Source: CAYWFU01 sp964457585
GTDB taxonomy: Bacteria; JACRDZ01
Length of the DNA: 21,678 bases
Assembly: GCA_964457585.1 (NCBI GenBank)
Contig: CAYWFU010000048.1
Coordinates: forward strand, 1-21,678
Direction: 5' to 3'
Shown in pieces: positions 14,252 through 21,620 of the stretch; position 1 is the first letter of the stretch; each line of letters begins with the position of its first letter. Under the pieces are notes generated by a model. That model had not been told where the DNA came from. It searched no databases and worked only from the letters and a program-made list of their open reading frames with translations. A program made the translations under genes and the position numbers.

Positions 14252-15323
14252 ACCAAGTTTTCCCTGTTTTTGATCTTTTTGTTTAAAGCTTTCAATAGCC
14301 TTATTAACACCAATAAACTGATGATTTTGCGCAATAATTTTTACGGTTTCTTTATGAAAAAGAATGAAATTTTCAATATAATCGAGCAATTTATTTTTTG
14401 GACAAAGCCCTGAAATAATGCGTTCAATGCTTGTGCCTTCACGTTCAATCTTTGCTCTATCGATTTTTCTTTTTCATCTTCGGTTCTAAGCCAATTAAAA
14501 AAATGCTCCCATCCTGATGTTACACTGCCAACCTTAGTACAGCTCCACAGAATTAAGTCTACAAAAACTAGATCCCCGATAAAACATGTCGGGGATGACA
14601 TGCAGGAGGTTTGTCATTCCCGCAATCTTTTAGCGGGAATCCAGATTTTATTTTTTAACTTATCCTTCCTTAAACCTTCTTTTTGTATACATAATTCTGT
14701 GGAGCTGTACTTAGTTTCAATTGCATTCGAGAGAATAGAGACAGCATTATATTGAAAAAGAAGAGGGATCTCTTTTTTATAAATAGTAAAATTATCATCA
14801 TAAGCTGTTTTTAATTTGATATTGGAATTTTAAGTTCAATAAAAACAAGAGGCAGTCCATTAATGTAAAGGATAATATCCGGTCTTCTGTAATACTGTTC
14901 GCCCCTAATCCAGATTTGAGACACTGCAAGAAAATCATTTTTATTAATATTGTTAAAGTCAATTACCTTTACCCATGGCTTATCTTTTTCATTTTTTTTA
15001 TTTTGATACTCAATAGGTATACCATCGCGAATAAGTTTATAAACTTCTTTATTAGCAAGAATTGAAGACATTGAGTAACGTTTATTCGTGAGCTGATTAA
15101 TAGCCTGATCTATCATAGCTTCAGGCAATTCAGGATTTATATTTTTTACTTTTTCTTTGAGGATATCAAATAAAACAACTTCTTTTTTATTAGTTCTATT
15201 AGACCCGTCATTTAAATTTTCAGGATCAGCAGTATAGCAATTAATATGTCTGTAATTAAGATTATCAACAAGTATTTTTAGAATAGCTTTTTCAATATTA
15301 TCTTCACTGATAAAATTAGTCAT
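14219..15323 (-). pseudogene. hsdR: hsdR, type I restriction enzyme R subunit, broken
   Basis: The start at 15323 overlaps the hsdS stop by ATGACTAA. The first part encodes the N-terminal HSDR_N nuclease domain (ISEDNIEKAILKILVDN ... QIWIRGEQYYRRPDIILYIN and GLPLVFIELK, with the PD-(D/E)xK catalytic residues Asp and ExK visible). The frame is then lost at an A4 run (14828-14831). One added A restores NSNIKLKTAYDDN ... NAVSILSNAIETK. The 172-bp MITE is inserted exactly after ETK. The gene resumes with VGSVTSGWEHFFNWLR and loses frame again at an A5 run (14464-14468). One added A gives IDRAKIEREGTSIERIISGL and FHKETVKIIAQNHQFIG ... GKLGV. It then ends in unrelated codons at 14219, just before the expected Walker A region. 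The helicase part is missing, so the subunit cannot work. Confidence 0.85.
14538..14709. mobile_element. MITE of 172 bp inserted in hsdR
   Basis: Perfect 18-bp terminal inverted repeats, TACAGCTCCACAGAATTA (14538-14555) and its complement (14692-14709), are flanked by a 5-bp target duplication CTTAG (14533-14537 and 14710-14714). The inverted repeats continue imperfectly to about 31 bp (GT-TACAAAAA). Removing the element and one CTTAG restores the hsdR reading frame exactly at ETK-VGS. The interior holds two perfect 8-bp hairpins: ATCCCCGA/TCGGGGAT (14572-14596) and ATTCCCGC/GCGGGAAT (14616-14640). There is no open reading frame, so it depends on a transposase encoded elsewhere. Confidence 0.92.
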
Positions 15324-15705
15324 CGGCTTCCTCCATGCTTGGAGGGAATTTAATATCGAGATCTTCAACTGAAAGCTTGCCGCTGATTAGGCGGGAGAGG
15401 AGGAGGTTGCGGGATTTATTAAGCTTTTGATTTTCCCATAATATAATATCAATTTCATCTATCACTGGTTTTATAATACTATCAAAATGATTTAGTATTC
15501 CTAAATCTGGAATTACAATTTTTTGTTTATTAAAATGCTCTTGACAAAAAAATTCTCTTGCTGATCCTGTAGCAAAATTTTTAACAAAACCTGTTAATAT
15601 GGGAAGATAGAAGTATAAATAATATTTTGATAATATTGATTCTTTTTTGGGTCTAAATACCCACATGTTTTGATTTTGAAGAGCGGAGAGGAATTCAGAC
15701 CCTTC
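15316..15705 (-). pseudogene. hsdS: hsdS, type I restriction specificity subunit, C-terminal fragment
   Basis: From about 15705 down, the minus strand reads SALQNQNMWVFRPKKES and NFATGSAREFFCQEHFNKQK, then IVIPDLGILNHFDSIIKPVI and DEIDIILWENQKLNKSRNLL and LSRLISGKLSVEDLDIKFPP. This is the end of the second target-recognition domain and the closing conserved helix of HsdS. The upstream half of the open frame (15837-15705) is the antisense of a transposase fragment and is not HsdS. So the first recognition domain and hsdM are lost. The stop overlaps the hsdR start. Confidence 0.8.
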
Positions 15706-15945
15706 AAACAGCTTATTGAACGTCTCAACCGCACCTGCAAATTTCATCTGAGAGCTTCCTGCGGTTTTAATTCTAAAAATGGCGCTGTCTCGCTTACGAC
15801 TTTGTTTGTGACTTATTACAATTTCTTTCGTCCTCATGCCAGCCTTAATTACAAACCGCCTATTCCTCTTGATGATCTGAAATCTATTCCGACACTTCAG
15901 GGTAAATGGGTCAAAATCCTTCAGAACTCCTTTGCTATTGTTTAA
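15706..15945 (+). pseudogene. Transposase C-terminal fragment (DDE/rve type)
   Basis: The frame reads KQLIERLNRTCKFHLRASCG, then AVSLTTLFVTYYNFFRPHAS and LNYKPPIPL before a stop at 15943. This is the end of an rve-type DDE transposase: the Glu of IERLN is the third catalytic acid, and YYNFFRPHxSL is the standard close. Everything before it, including the two catalytic Asp residues, is missing, and the fragment abuts hsdS. The exact boundary is between about 15690 and 15720. It marks a deletion or insertion that destroyed the type I locus. Confidence 0.8.
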
Positions 15946-16289
15946 ATACTATTTTTATTTTATCTTATTTTATTATTTTTACACTTACCATCACTTTGTC
16001 TTCTGATCTCTATTTAATTCATTTTCTTTCTTTAATGATTTGTTAAAAATTATTATTCATGTTATCGGATACTCTGCATCTCTCATATAATCATCAATTG
16101 GCGGCAGATAATCTGCAGATGGTCATTGATTATCATTCTCATACATCTATTTCTTCGTTTCCAGCATTCTCTCTTTTTTCCTTACCTCGATGAGAACTTG
16201 AGTAAACGCCGTAATAGTAAACCTGTTGACTTTCATCCTTGACAAAAGGATTAAAAATGTTATAATTGTCCTTATTGAAAGGATAATTT
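15946..16289. other. Intergenic region with remnant of insertion sequence end and promoter
   Basis: No gene is seen. It contains an ATCTGCAGAT palindrome near 16110 and partial inverted matches around it (ATAATCATCAATTG against CATTGATTATCA), which may be the former IS end. The promoter of the DUF4143 ATPase starts at 16239. Confidence 0.5.
16239..16289 (+). promoter_or_regulatory. Promoter and SD-masking hairpin of DUF4143 ATPase 2
   Basis: TTGACA (16239-16244), a 16-bp spacer and TATAAT (16261-16266). Straight after the -10, ATTGTCCTT pairs with AAGGATAAT over a 5-nt ATTGA loop; the 9-bp stem has one G-U. The AAAGGA ribosome-binding site (16278-16283), six bases before the ATG, lies in the 3' arm. 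It could be a DNA operator or an RNA hairpin that hides the ribosome-binding site. Confidence 0.75.
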
Positions 16290-17582
16290 ATGATAAATAA
16301 AAATATTCTTAAGGAAATAATAGTTTCGAATGAAGAATTTATTTTGGACAAAGTAAAAAACATTGAAATAAGAGATGGTGTCTCTATTCCTAAAACCCTG
16401 AATAAAGTGGTAGTATTTTATGGAGTCAGAAGAAGCGGGAAGACATTTATTTTATTTGATTTATACAAAAAATATAAAGATCGTTCTTTATATATAGATT
16501 TTGAAGATGATCGTCTTTCTGAATTTAAGATTAGTGATTTTGAAGCATTAAAAGATGCTTTCTTGGAACTAAAACCCAATCTGATATCTAAAGAGATTGT
16601 TTTTTTATTAGATGAGGTGCAGAATATAAAAGGCTGGGAAAAATTTTGCAGAAGAGCAGTAGAGCGAGAGAATATAAAGGTATGTGTAACCGGTTCTTCT
16701 TCCAAAATAATGTCCACAGATATACATACGGAATTAAGAGGGCGTGCATGGTCTATTGAAGTGTGGCCGTTTTCATTTAAAGAATATTTGAATTTTAAAA
16801 ATATAGATATAAATAATAAAACTTTTATTTATGGGCAAAAAAAGACGCTTATTAAAAAACATTTTTCTGACTTTTTAAAATGGGGAGGATTCCCTGAAGT
16901 ATCTATTCTTCCATTGGAATTTGAAAAGACAAAACTTTTAAAAGATTATATGGAAGCAATGTATTTTAGGGATTTAGTAGAAAGGTATAATATTACTAAT
17001 ATCCCACTTTTGGAAAATATGCATGATAAACTTTTTTCTTCATTTTCATTAAAATTTTCTTTAACATCTTTTTATAAGCAGTATAAAGATAAATTTCCTT
17101 TTTCAAAAGATCTGCTTTTTAGATATTACAAATATTTTATTCAAAGTATGCTTATTTTTGAAGTAAAAAAATTTGCCAAATCTGTATATAAACGAATGAG
17201 AAATCCATCAAAAATTTATCTTGTAGATACAGGATTGTGCAAGCGGGTCATTTCAAATGATTTAGGAAGATTATTGGAGAACATTGTGTTTTTAGAGTTA
17301 AAAAGGCTGGATTATGAACTTTTTTATTTTGAAGAAAAGAAGGAATGCGATTTTATTGCGAAAGATGTAAAAAATAATTTAATTCCTATTCAAGTGTCTT
17401 TTGAGTTAAATGAGGGAAATAGCGAAAGAGAAATAAATGGATTGATTGAAGCATGTAACTGGCTTAAGAAAAAAGAAGGCTTAATCCTTACTTTTGATGA
17501 GGAAAAGGAATTACTTAGAGATGAAATTAAAATAATAATACTCCCTGTATGGAAATGGCTGCTATACTCAGGGAGGTCATAA
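16290..17582 (+). CDS. ATPase with C-terminal DUF4143 (AAA_14 family), second type
   Basis: A 430-residue ATPase. Walker A is GVRRSGKT (45-52), Walker B is FLLDEVQ (Asp108, Glu109), and CVTGSSSKIM is the sensor block. The middle has LRGRAWSIEVWPFSFKEYL and KWGGFPEV. The C-terminal DUF4143 region has LENIVFLELKR, ECDFIAKD and IPIQVSFEL. The last has Gln where ExK is usual, as is common in this subgroup, so nuclease activity is doubtful. It is unlike the protein at 6409 outside the motifs, so the two are separate acquisitions. It has its own promoter, a hairpin over the ribosome-binding site, and neighbours that include IS debris. Confidence 0.9.
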   Translation: MINKNILKEIIVSNEEFILDKVKNIEIRDGVSIPKTLNKVVVFYGVRRSGKTFILFDLYKKYKDRSLYIDFEDDRLSEFKISDFEALKDAFLELKPNLISKEIVFLLDEVQNIKGWEKFCRRAVERENIKVCVTGSSSKIMSTDIHTELRGRAWSIEVWPFSFKEYLNFKNIDINNKTFIYGQKKTLIKKHFSDFLKWGGFPEVSILPLEFEKTKLLKDYMEAMYFRDLVERYNITNIPLLENMHDKLFSSFSLKFSLTSFYKQYKDKFPFSKDLLFRYYKYFIQSMLIFEVKKFAKSVYKRMRNPSKIYLVDTGLCKRVISNDLGRLLENIVFLELKRLDYELFYFEEKKECDFIAKDVKNNLIPIQVSFELNEGNSEREINGLIEACNWLKKKEGLILTFDEEKELLRDEIKIIILPVWKWLLYSGRS

Positions 17583-17626
17583 ATTCGTATTTTTTCGGTG
17601 AGGATTGAGCATCGAGAATATGTTCA

Positions 17627-19087
17627 TTATTCTTTCAATTTTTTTTTTATTTCAAAATTTTTATTAATTTTTTTCATTCCATAATAAAAAGCCTTAAATA
17701 TCCCGCTTTTTTCTATTTCATCTTTTAAAACATGAATAATGCCTAATTCGCGTATTTTACGATTTTTAAATGCTGAAGAATATACATCATTTGCGATTTT
17801 AAATGTTTCTTCAATTTCTTTATTTGAATAATCGGGATATTTTACAACTGAGCATGTAATACCATCATAATCTCTCCAGTTATTGCTGATCAAATAACCT
17901 TTTTCTTTTGCCAGATTATAAAATGGAGTGCCGGGCTGAGGGGTGCAAATTGATACCTGCAAATCATAAAGCAGATCATTATCAATTAATTCTTTTATTA
18001 ATTTAATTGTTTTCATATCTTCTTTTTTTGTTGACATTGGAGCGCCAAAAGTAAATGTTCCATACATTTTGATACCAGCATCTTTTGCTACTTTTAAAAC
18101 AGATTTTAATTTCGGGATATCGATTTTTTTATTTATTGCTTTAGCAATTACATCACTTGCTGTTTCAATCCCTATTCTTAATTTATAATAACCGGCATTT
18201 TTCATTGCTTCAATAATTTCTTTATCCAATGTCCAATATCCGCACATTGCATTGTATTTTAAACTATCCAATTTATTATTTTTAATTGCTGTTGTTAATT
18301 CAAGGATAAATTTTTTGTTCACATTGTGTTCTTCTTCATCAAAAAATATTCCTTCCATCGAAGGATATTTATTTTTCAAATATTTTATTTCATCAATAAT
18401 ATTATCAACCTTGCGCGGTCTCCAGTTTGGGGCTGCATAATAGAGATTTCCACATACACAGAATATGCAGGACATAGGACAGCCACGTGAAGCAAACGTT
18501 TCAATTTCTTTATAGTCACTACCGGAAATATTTATATAATCCCATCTTGAGATGTCATCATCTTCAGGAAATGGCAGAGTATTAACATCCAGAAGCGGAC
18601 GATATGAATTTGGATATAACCCGGGGATTTCCTTAAAATTTTTCCCATTCAAAATATCAAGTACGGTATTTTCATATTCGCCAATACAGACATAATCAAT
18701 ACCGTCAGCCAGGCTTTCTTTCGGGAAAGCAGTTACATGCGGACCAGCAAAAATTAATTTTGTTCCAAATTCTTTTTTTATCGCCATTGCAACCTTTGAA
18801 TCTTCCTTATAAGTCATGGTTGCAGGTTCCATTATTAACCAATCCGGTGAATAATTACGCAATAATTTAATATACGCATCTCCATTTAATTGAAGTAAAT
18901 TGCCATCAATCATTTTTATTTCTGATTTCAATTCTCTTTTTAATAAGCTTGAAAGATAAGCCAGTTCGTAAGGGTAATAAGTAAAATATTTTATTTTTCC
19001 TACCGAAGCTGTCCATCTGCTTGGGAAATGAATAATATGATTTCCGCACTCATCTATACCAATTGAATTTGCAATAATTATTTTCAT
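17627..19087 (-). CDS. B12-binding-type radical SAM protein
   Basis: A 486-residue protein. An N-terminal cobalamin-binding-like domain (about 1-150: PYELAYLSSLLKRE, PDWLIMEPATMTY, FAGPHVTAFP, YVCIGEYENT) is followed by a radical SAM barrel. The cluster motif is RGCPMSCIFC (Cys203, Cys207, Cys210). The barrel shows GIFFDEEEHNVNKKFI, LRIGIETASD, YGTFTFGAP and QPGTPFYNLAKEKGY. These enzymes carry out methylations or rearrangements of hard-to-activate carbons. The usual His that ligates cobalt (DxHxxG) is not obvious, so cobalamin may be lost. The substrate is unknown. GAGG lies five to six bases before the ATG. Confidence 0.88.
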   Translation of the reverse strand: MKIIIANSIGIDECGNHIIHFPSRWTASVGKIKYFTYYPYELAYLSSLLKRELKSEIKMIDGNLLQLNGDAYIKLLRNYSPDWLIMEPATMTYKEDSKVAMAIKKEFGTKLIFAGPHVTAFPKESLADGIDYVCIGEYENTVLDILNGKNFKEIPGLYPNSYRPLLDVNTLPFPEDDDISRWDYINISGSDYKEIETFASRGCPMSCIFCVCGNLYYAAPNWRPRKVDNIIDEIKYLKNKYPSMEGIFFDEEEHNVNKKFILELTTAIKNNKLDSLKYNAMCGYWTLDKEIIEAMKNAGYYKLRIGIETASDVIAKAINKKIDIPKLKSVLKVAKDAGIKMYGTFTFGAPMSTKKEDMKTIKLIKELIDNDLLYDLQVSICTPQPGTPFYNLAKEKGYLISNNWRDYDGITCSVVKYPDYSNKEIEETFKIANDVYSSAFKNRKIRELGIIHVLKDEIEKSGIFKAFYYGMKKINKNFEIKKKLKE

Positions 19088-19153
19088 ATTTCCTCTTTTT
19101 TATCTGTCCTTTAGAATGTCAGTTATTAGTGTCAGTATATATTACAATTAGTA

Positions 19154-19426
19154 TTAATAAACTTCGTCATGATGTCCTACATCTATTAATACTATTCCTG
19201 TTTCAACTATCGCAAATGAAAGAATTATTCTATAAGAATAAGTTATTGAAATAGCATATTTATTATTAAATTTTCCTTTTAATTTATGCAGCTTGAGAGA
19301 TAGATGGTTAGGGTTTAGCTCAAGAAGCCGCAATACTTTTTTATACTTTTCAATTAATTCCGGATGCTTTTTTAAAAAAGTATGTTCACTTTTTAAATAC
19401 GTTTCGGTAAAGATTAATTTATACAT
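19154..19426 (-). CDS. RelE/YafQ-type mRNA interferase toxin
   Basis: A 90-residue toxin with the RelE/ParE fold. Blocks visible: YLKSEHTFLKKHPELIEKYKK, LKLHKLKGKFNNKYAISITYSYRII and the C-terminal IDVGHHDEVY. The basic/aromatic C-terminal end is typical of YafQ/RelE-family ribosome-dependent RNases. Its ATG shares one base with the antitoxin stop (TAATG, 19424-19428), the normal toxin-antitoxin overlap. No residue loss is evident. Confidence 0.9.
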   Translation of the reverse strand: MYKLIFTETYLKSEHTFLKKHPELIEKYKKVLRLLELNPNHLSLKLHKLKGKFNNKYAISITYSYRIILSFAIVETGIVLIDVGHHDEVY

Positions 19427-19674
19427 TAAATACCTATTTTTTTGAAATGTTCTTTTGCAGTCTCAATCTTATATCTTCCGAGCTTGTAATCCTCTTCTGC
19501 TTCTCTTATAGATTCATCAAGTTGTGATTCTTTCAATCTTTCATATTCTTTTAATGATAACACAACAAAACTTTTTTTACCTCTAATAGATATGTATATT
19601 TCACCATACTTTTGGATCAGTTTATCCAGTAATGTTACTCCTTTTATTTTAAGTTCATTTGCTGTAATAATCAT
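19426..19674 (-). CDS. Phd/YefM-type antitoxin
   Basis: Although the frame is open to 19734, the ATG at 19674 is preceded by GGGAGG at an eight-base spacing, giving an 82-residue protein. It starts MIITANELKIKG and has the Phd/YefM core KSFVVLSLKEYERLKES, with an acidic, probably disordered tail (DESIREAEEDYKLGRYKIET) that would bind the toxin. It is transcribed first, ahead of the toxin. Confidence 0.88.
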   Translation of the reverse strand: MIITANELKIKGVTLLDKLIQKYGEIYISIRGKKSFVVLSLKEYERLKESQLDESIREAEEDYKLGRYKIETAKEHFKKIGI

Positions 19675-19690
19675 ACTTTTAACCTCCCTA

Positions 19691-19734
19691 TTAATAGTAC
19701 TATTAACAATACTATGTAAAAATCTAATTGTCAA
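19691..19734 (-). promoter_or_regulatory. Promoter and operator of the Phd/RelE module
   Basis: TTGACA (19729-19734), a 17-bp spacer and TATTGT (19706-19711). Just downstream lies the perfect 16-bp palindrome TTAATAGTACTATTAA (19691-19706), with a further half-site ATAGTA nearby. It is the expected operator for autoregulation by the antitoxin. Confidence 0.75.
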
Positions 19735-19740
19735 TATTTT

Positions 19741-19907
19741 TTATCTGGAAGTGCCAAGAATACCCTCTGGTAGAGACGCAAAATTTTGCGTCTCTACAGG
19801 ATGAATTGGCACAAATATAAATAAAGTCTCTGAAAGGTAAATAATTATTATAATTAGTGCCTTTGGCACTCCCAGATAAATAATTCCTATCAGAGACAGA
19901 AGATACC
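19741..19907 (+). repeat. Dispersed palindromic repeat, copy B, with nested palindrome
   Basis: It begins TTATCTGGAAGTGCCAAG and ends CCTATCAGAGACAGAAGATA, the block order of copy A (53-144), but it is longer. A perfect 28-bp palindrome, GTAGAGACGC...GCGTCTCTAC (19770-19797), has been inserted. A second, inverted end CTTTGGCACTCCCAGATAA (19861-19879) is also present, giving a terminal-inverted-repeat layout from 19741 to 19879. It is non-coding and lies between a toxin-antitoxin module and the flippase gene. Confidence 0.75.
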
Positions 19908-19925
19908 TCGCAGCTTGCTGCGAGG
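19906..19925 (-). terminator. Hairpin after the flippase gene, terminator-like
   Basis: CCTCGCAGC and GCTGCGAGG form a perfect 9-bp stem with a two-base loop, starting eight bases past the flippase stop. The minus strand continues TATCTTCTGTCT, which is only moderately T-rich, so termination strength is uncertain. It directly abuts the repeat copy B. Confidence 0.5.
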
Positions 19926-19932
19926 TTCTTCA

Positions 19933-21468
19933 TTACCAATGAATTATTTTTTTAATTGAATTTATATCAAAACTGTCCAGGTAATTAATTTTTAAAATAA
20001 TAACACAGTAAATAGCTATAAACATAATAAAATCTACAAAAAATAAAACAAAATTTGTTAAACGATTTTGAGAAAAAATAAAAAACAAATTGATACCTCT
20101 ATTTAAAAGAAAAATAACCACTCCGCTAAAAATAGAAATACATACTGGCTTAAAAAAGGTTTCTTTCAAAAAATCCAATAAAGGATATTTTAAATATCTA
20201 TGGAATATAATTAAAAACCATATTGAACTTATTGATAATGAAATAAATGTCCCAATAACTACTCCCAGAAATCCTATTTTCAAAACTAAATAAATACTTA
20301 ATGTAATATTTAATAATAACTGAAAAGCTCCTGCTTTCATTTGAAATTCAGGTTTGCCCAAGCCAAGCCCAACTGATGAGCTTACTCCTGTTATAATGTT
20401 TATAATATAACATGCAGCTAAAATCTGGATTACTGCTGCTGACTTATCATAACCCTGCCCCATCCAAATTAACATTATTAATTGAGCTGTAAAAAAAACG
20501 AATGTTAAAAGCGGCGCGCTTGCCAGCATAAGGTATTTCGACGCTCTTTTATATAATTCCAATAACTTATTCACATCCTTGTTCGCGTCAATTTCTGATA
20601 CAGCAGGTACAATTGCTGAAATTAACAAAAGAGAAATTTCTTTTGTTTTATTTATGATTGAACTGCCTAATTGATAAAAACTCACAAGACTGATATTCAA
20701 AAAATGCGCCAGAATAATTTTATCCGTTTGAAAACTGATAATATCTTCTATTCTATTTATTTGAACCTTGGATCCAAATTTGAATAATATTTTAAACATC
20801 TCTTTATTAAATAATAGAGGATTAAAATGCAATTCCGGTAATAATTTGTAAGCAATTATTATATTTATTATACTGTTTATGCCAAGCATGATTGCATTAT
20901 TTATCATCAATCCAATCAGCCCATAACCTTTTTCAAGAAAAAATATTGTTCCTACGACATTTAATATTGAAATAAAAATTGACGTCTTATTAGTTATGTC
21001 CATACGCTGTAAGCCAATCTGAATTGAATAAAATGGAGCCAGCGCATTAGATACGCAAAAAATGATTATTCCAAGTGAAAAAACAATTGCAGACTCTTTA
21101 TATAATTGTGGAGGAATTTTGAAAATGTTTAGAATTTGATTAATGAAAAAATAACCTAATGGGATAATAATTAATGCCAGTAATGAATAAAAAATGATAC
21201 CTGTATTAACAACATCATTTATCTTTTCATATTCTTTTTTTGTATTATGTTCAGCAATGTATTTAACAAATGAGGAATTTATACCAAAATCAAGCAATCC
21301 AAAATAACCTGTAATTACACCAACAATTGCCCATATCCCATATCTTTCAAGTCCAATATACTTTATAATATAGGGTGTCAGCAAAAAAGGGATTAATATT
21401 CCCCAGAAGCGGCCTATAACATTGAAAATAGTATTTTTTATAATTTTTTGTGAAATTGTTTGAGACAT
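19933..21468 (-). CDS. Wzx-like polysaccharide flippase (PST/MATE-like family)
   Basis: A 511-residue inner-membrane protein with about 12-14 hydrophobic helices. The N-terminal block ISQKIIKNTIFNVIGRFWGI and LTPYIIKYIGLERYGIWAI, together with GYFGLLDFGINSSFVKYIAEH, is typical of O-antigen/lipid-linked oligosaccharide flippases. These move undecaprenyl-linked oligosaccharide across the inner membrane. No glycosyltransferase genes are in the window, but they may lie beyond the right edge upstream. Start at 21468; there is almost no Shine-Dalgarno site, and the leader is only about eight bases. Confidence 0.9.
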   Translation of the reverse strand: MSQTISQKIIKNTIFNVIGRFWGILIPFLLTPYIIKYIGLERYGIWAIVGVITGYFGLLDFGINSSFVKYIAEHNTKKEYEKINDVVNTGIIFYSLLALIIIPLGYFFINQILNIFKIPPQLYKESAIVFSLGIIIFCVSNALAPFYSIQIGLQRMDITNKTSIFISILNVVGTIFFLEKGYGLIGLMINNAIMLGINSIINIIIAYKLLPELHFNPLLFNKEMFKILFKFGSKVQINRIEDIISFQTDKIILAHFLNISLVSFYQLGSSIINKTKEISLLLISAIVPAVSEIDANKDVNKLLELYKRASKYLMLASAPLLTFVFFTAQLIMLIWMGQGYDKSAAVIQILAACYIINIITGVSSSVGLGLGKPEFQMKAGAFQLLLNITLSIYLVLKIGFLGVVIGTFISLSISSIWFLIIFHRYLKYPLLDFLKETFFKPVCISIFSGVVIFLLNRGINLFFIFSQNRLTNFVLFFVDFIMFIAIYCVIILKINYLDSFDINSIKKIIHW

Positions 21469-21481
21469 AATATTTGATGAA

Positions 21482-21509
21482 ATTATAGCTTAAATTGTAT
21501 TTGAGTCAA
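21482..21509 (-). promoter_or_regulatory. Promoter of the flippase gene
   Basis: TTGACT (21504-21509), a 16-bp spacer and TATAAT (21482-21487). The start of transcription would be about eight bases before the ATG, giving a nearly leaderless mRNA without a Shine-Dalgarno site. Confidence 0.65.
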
Positions 21510-21590
21510 TGAATAAATGCTTTTCAGTATCAAATATGGGTGCGGGGAGATAGATAATAACCCATAAAAGTTTGCCAAAAATACGTGAAC

Positions 21591-21620
21591 AGTAGAGACG
21601 CAAAATTTCGCGTCTCTACT
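21591..21620. repeat. GTAGAGACGC palindrome, second copy
   Basis: AGTAGAGACGC and GCGTCTCTACT are inverted repeats over an 8-base centre that differs by one base from perfect symmetry. The arms match the palindrome at 19770-19797. The element occurs here without the surrounding copy-B blocks, so it moves independently of them. Similar GTAGAGACGC hairpins are known from several bacterial lineages. Confidence 0.8.

Noticed and set aside
15706..15837. The first part of the minus-strand frame upstream of the hsdS fragment
   Set aside because: It is the antisense of the transposase fragment, which has clear rve-type motifs on the plus strand. Only the part below about 15705 matches HsdS.
19724..19939. 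A 71-residue minus-strand frame between the flippase and the toxin-antitoxin promoter
   Set aside because: It runs through the repeat copy B and its nested palindrome; the sequence is made of repeat blocks and has no ribosome-binding site.
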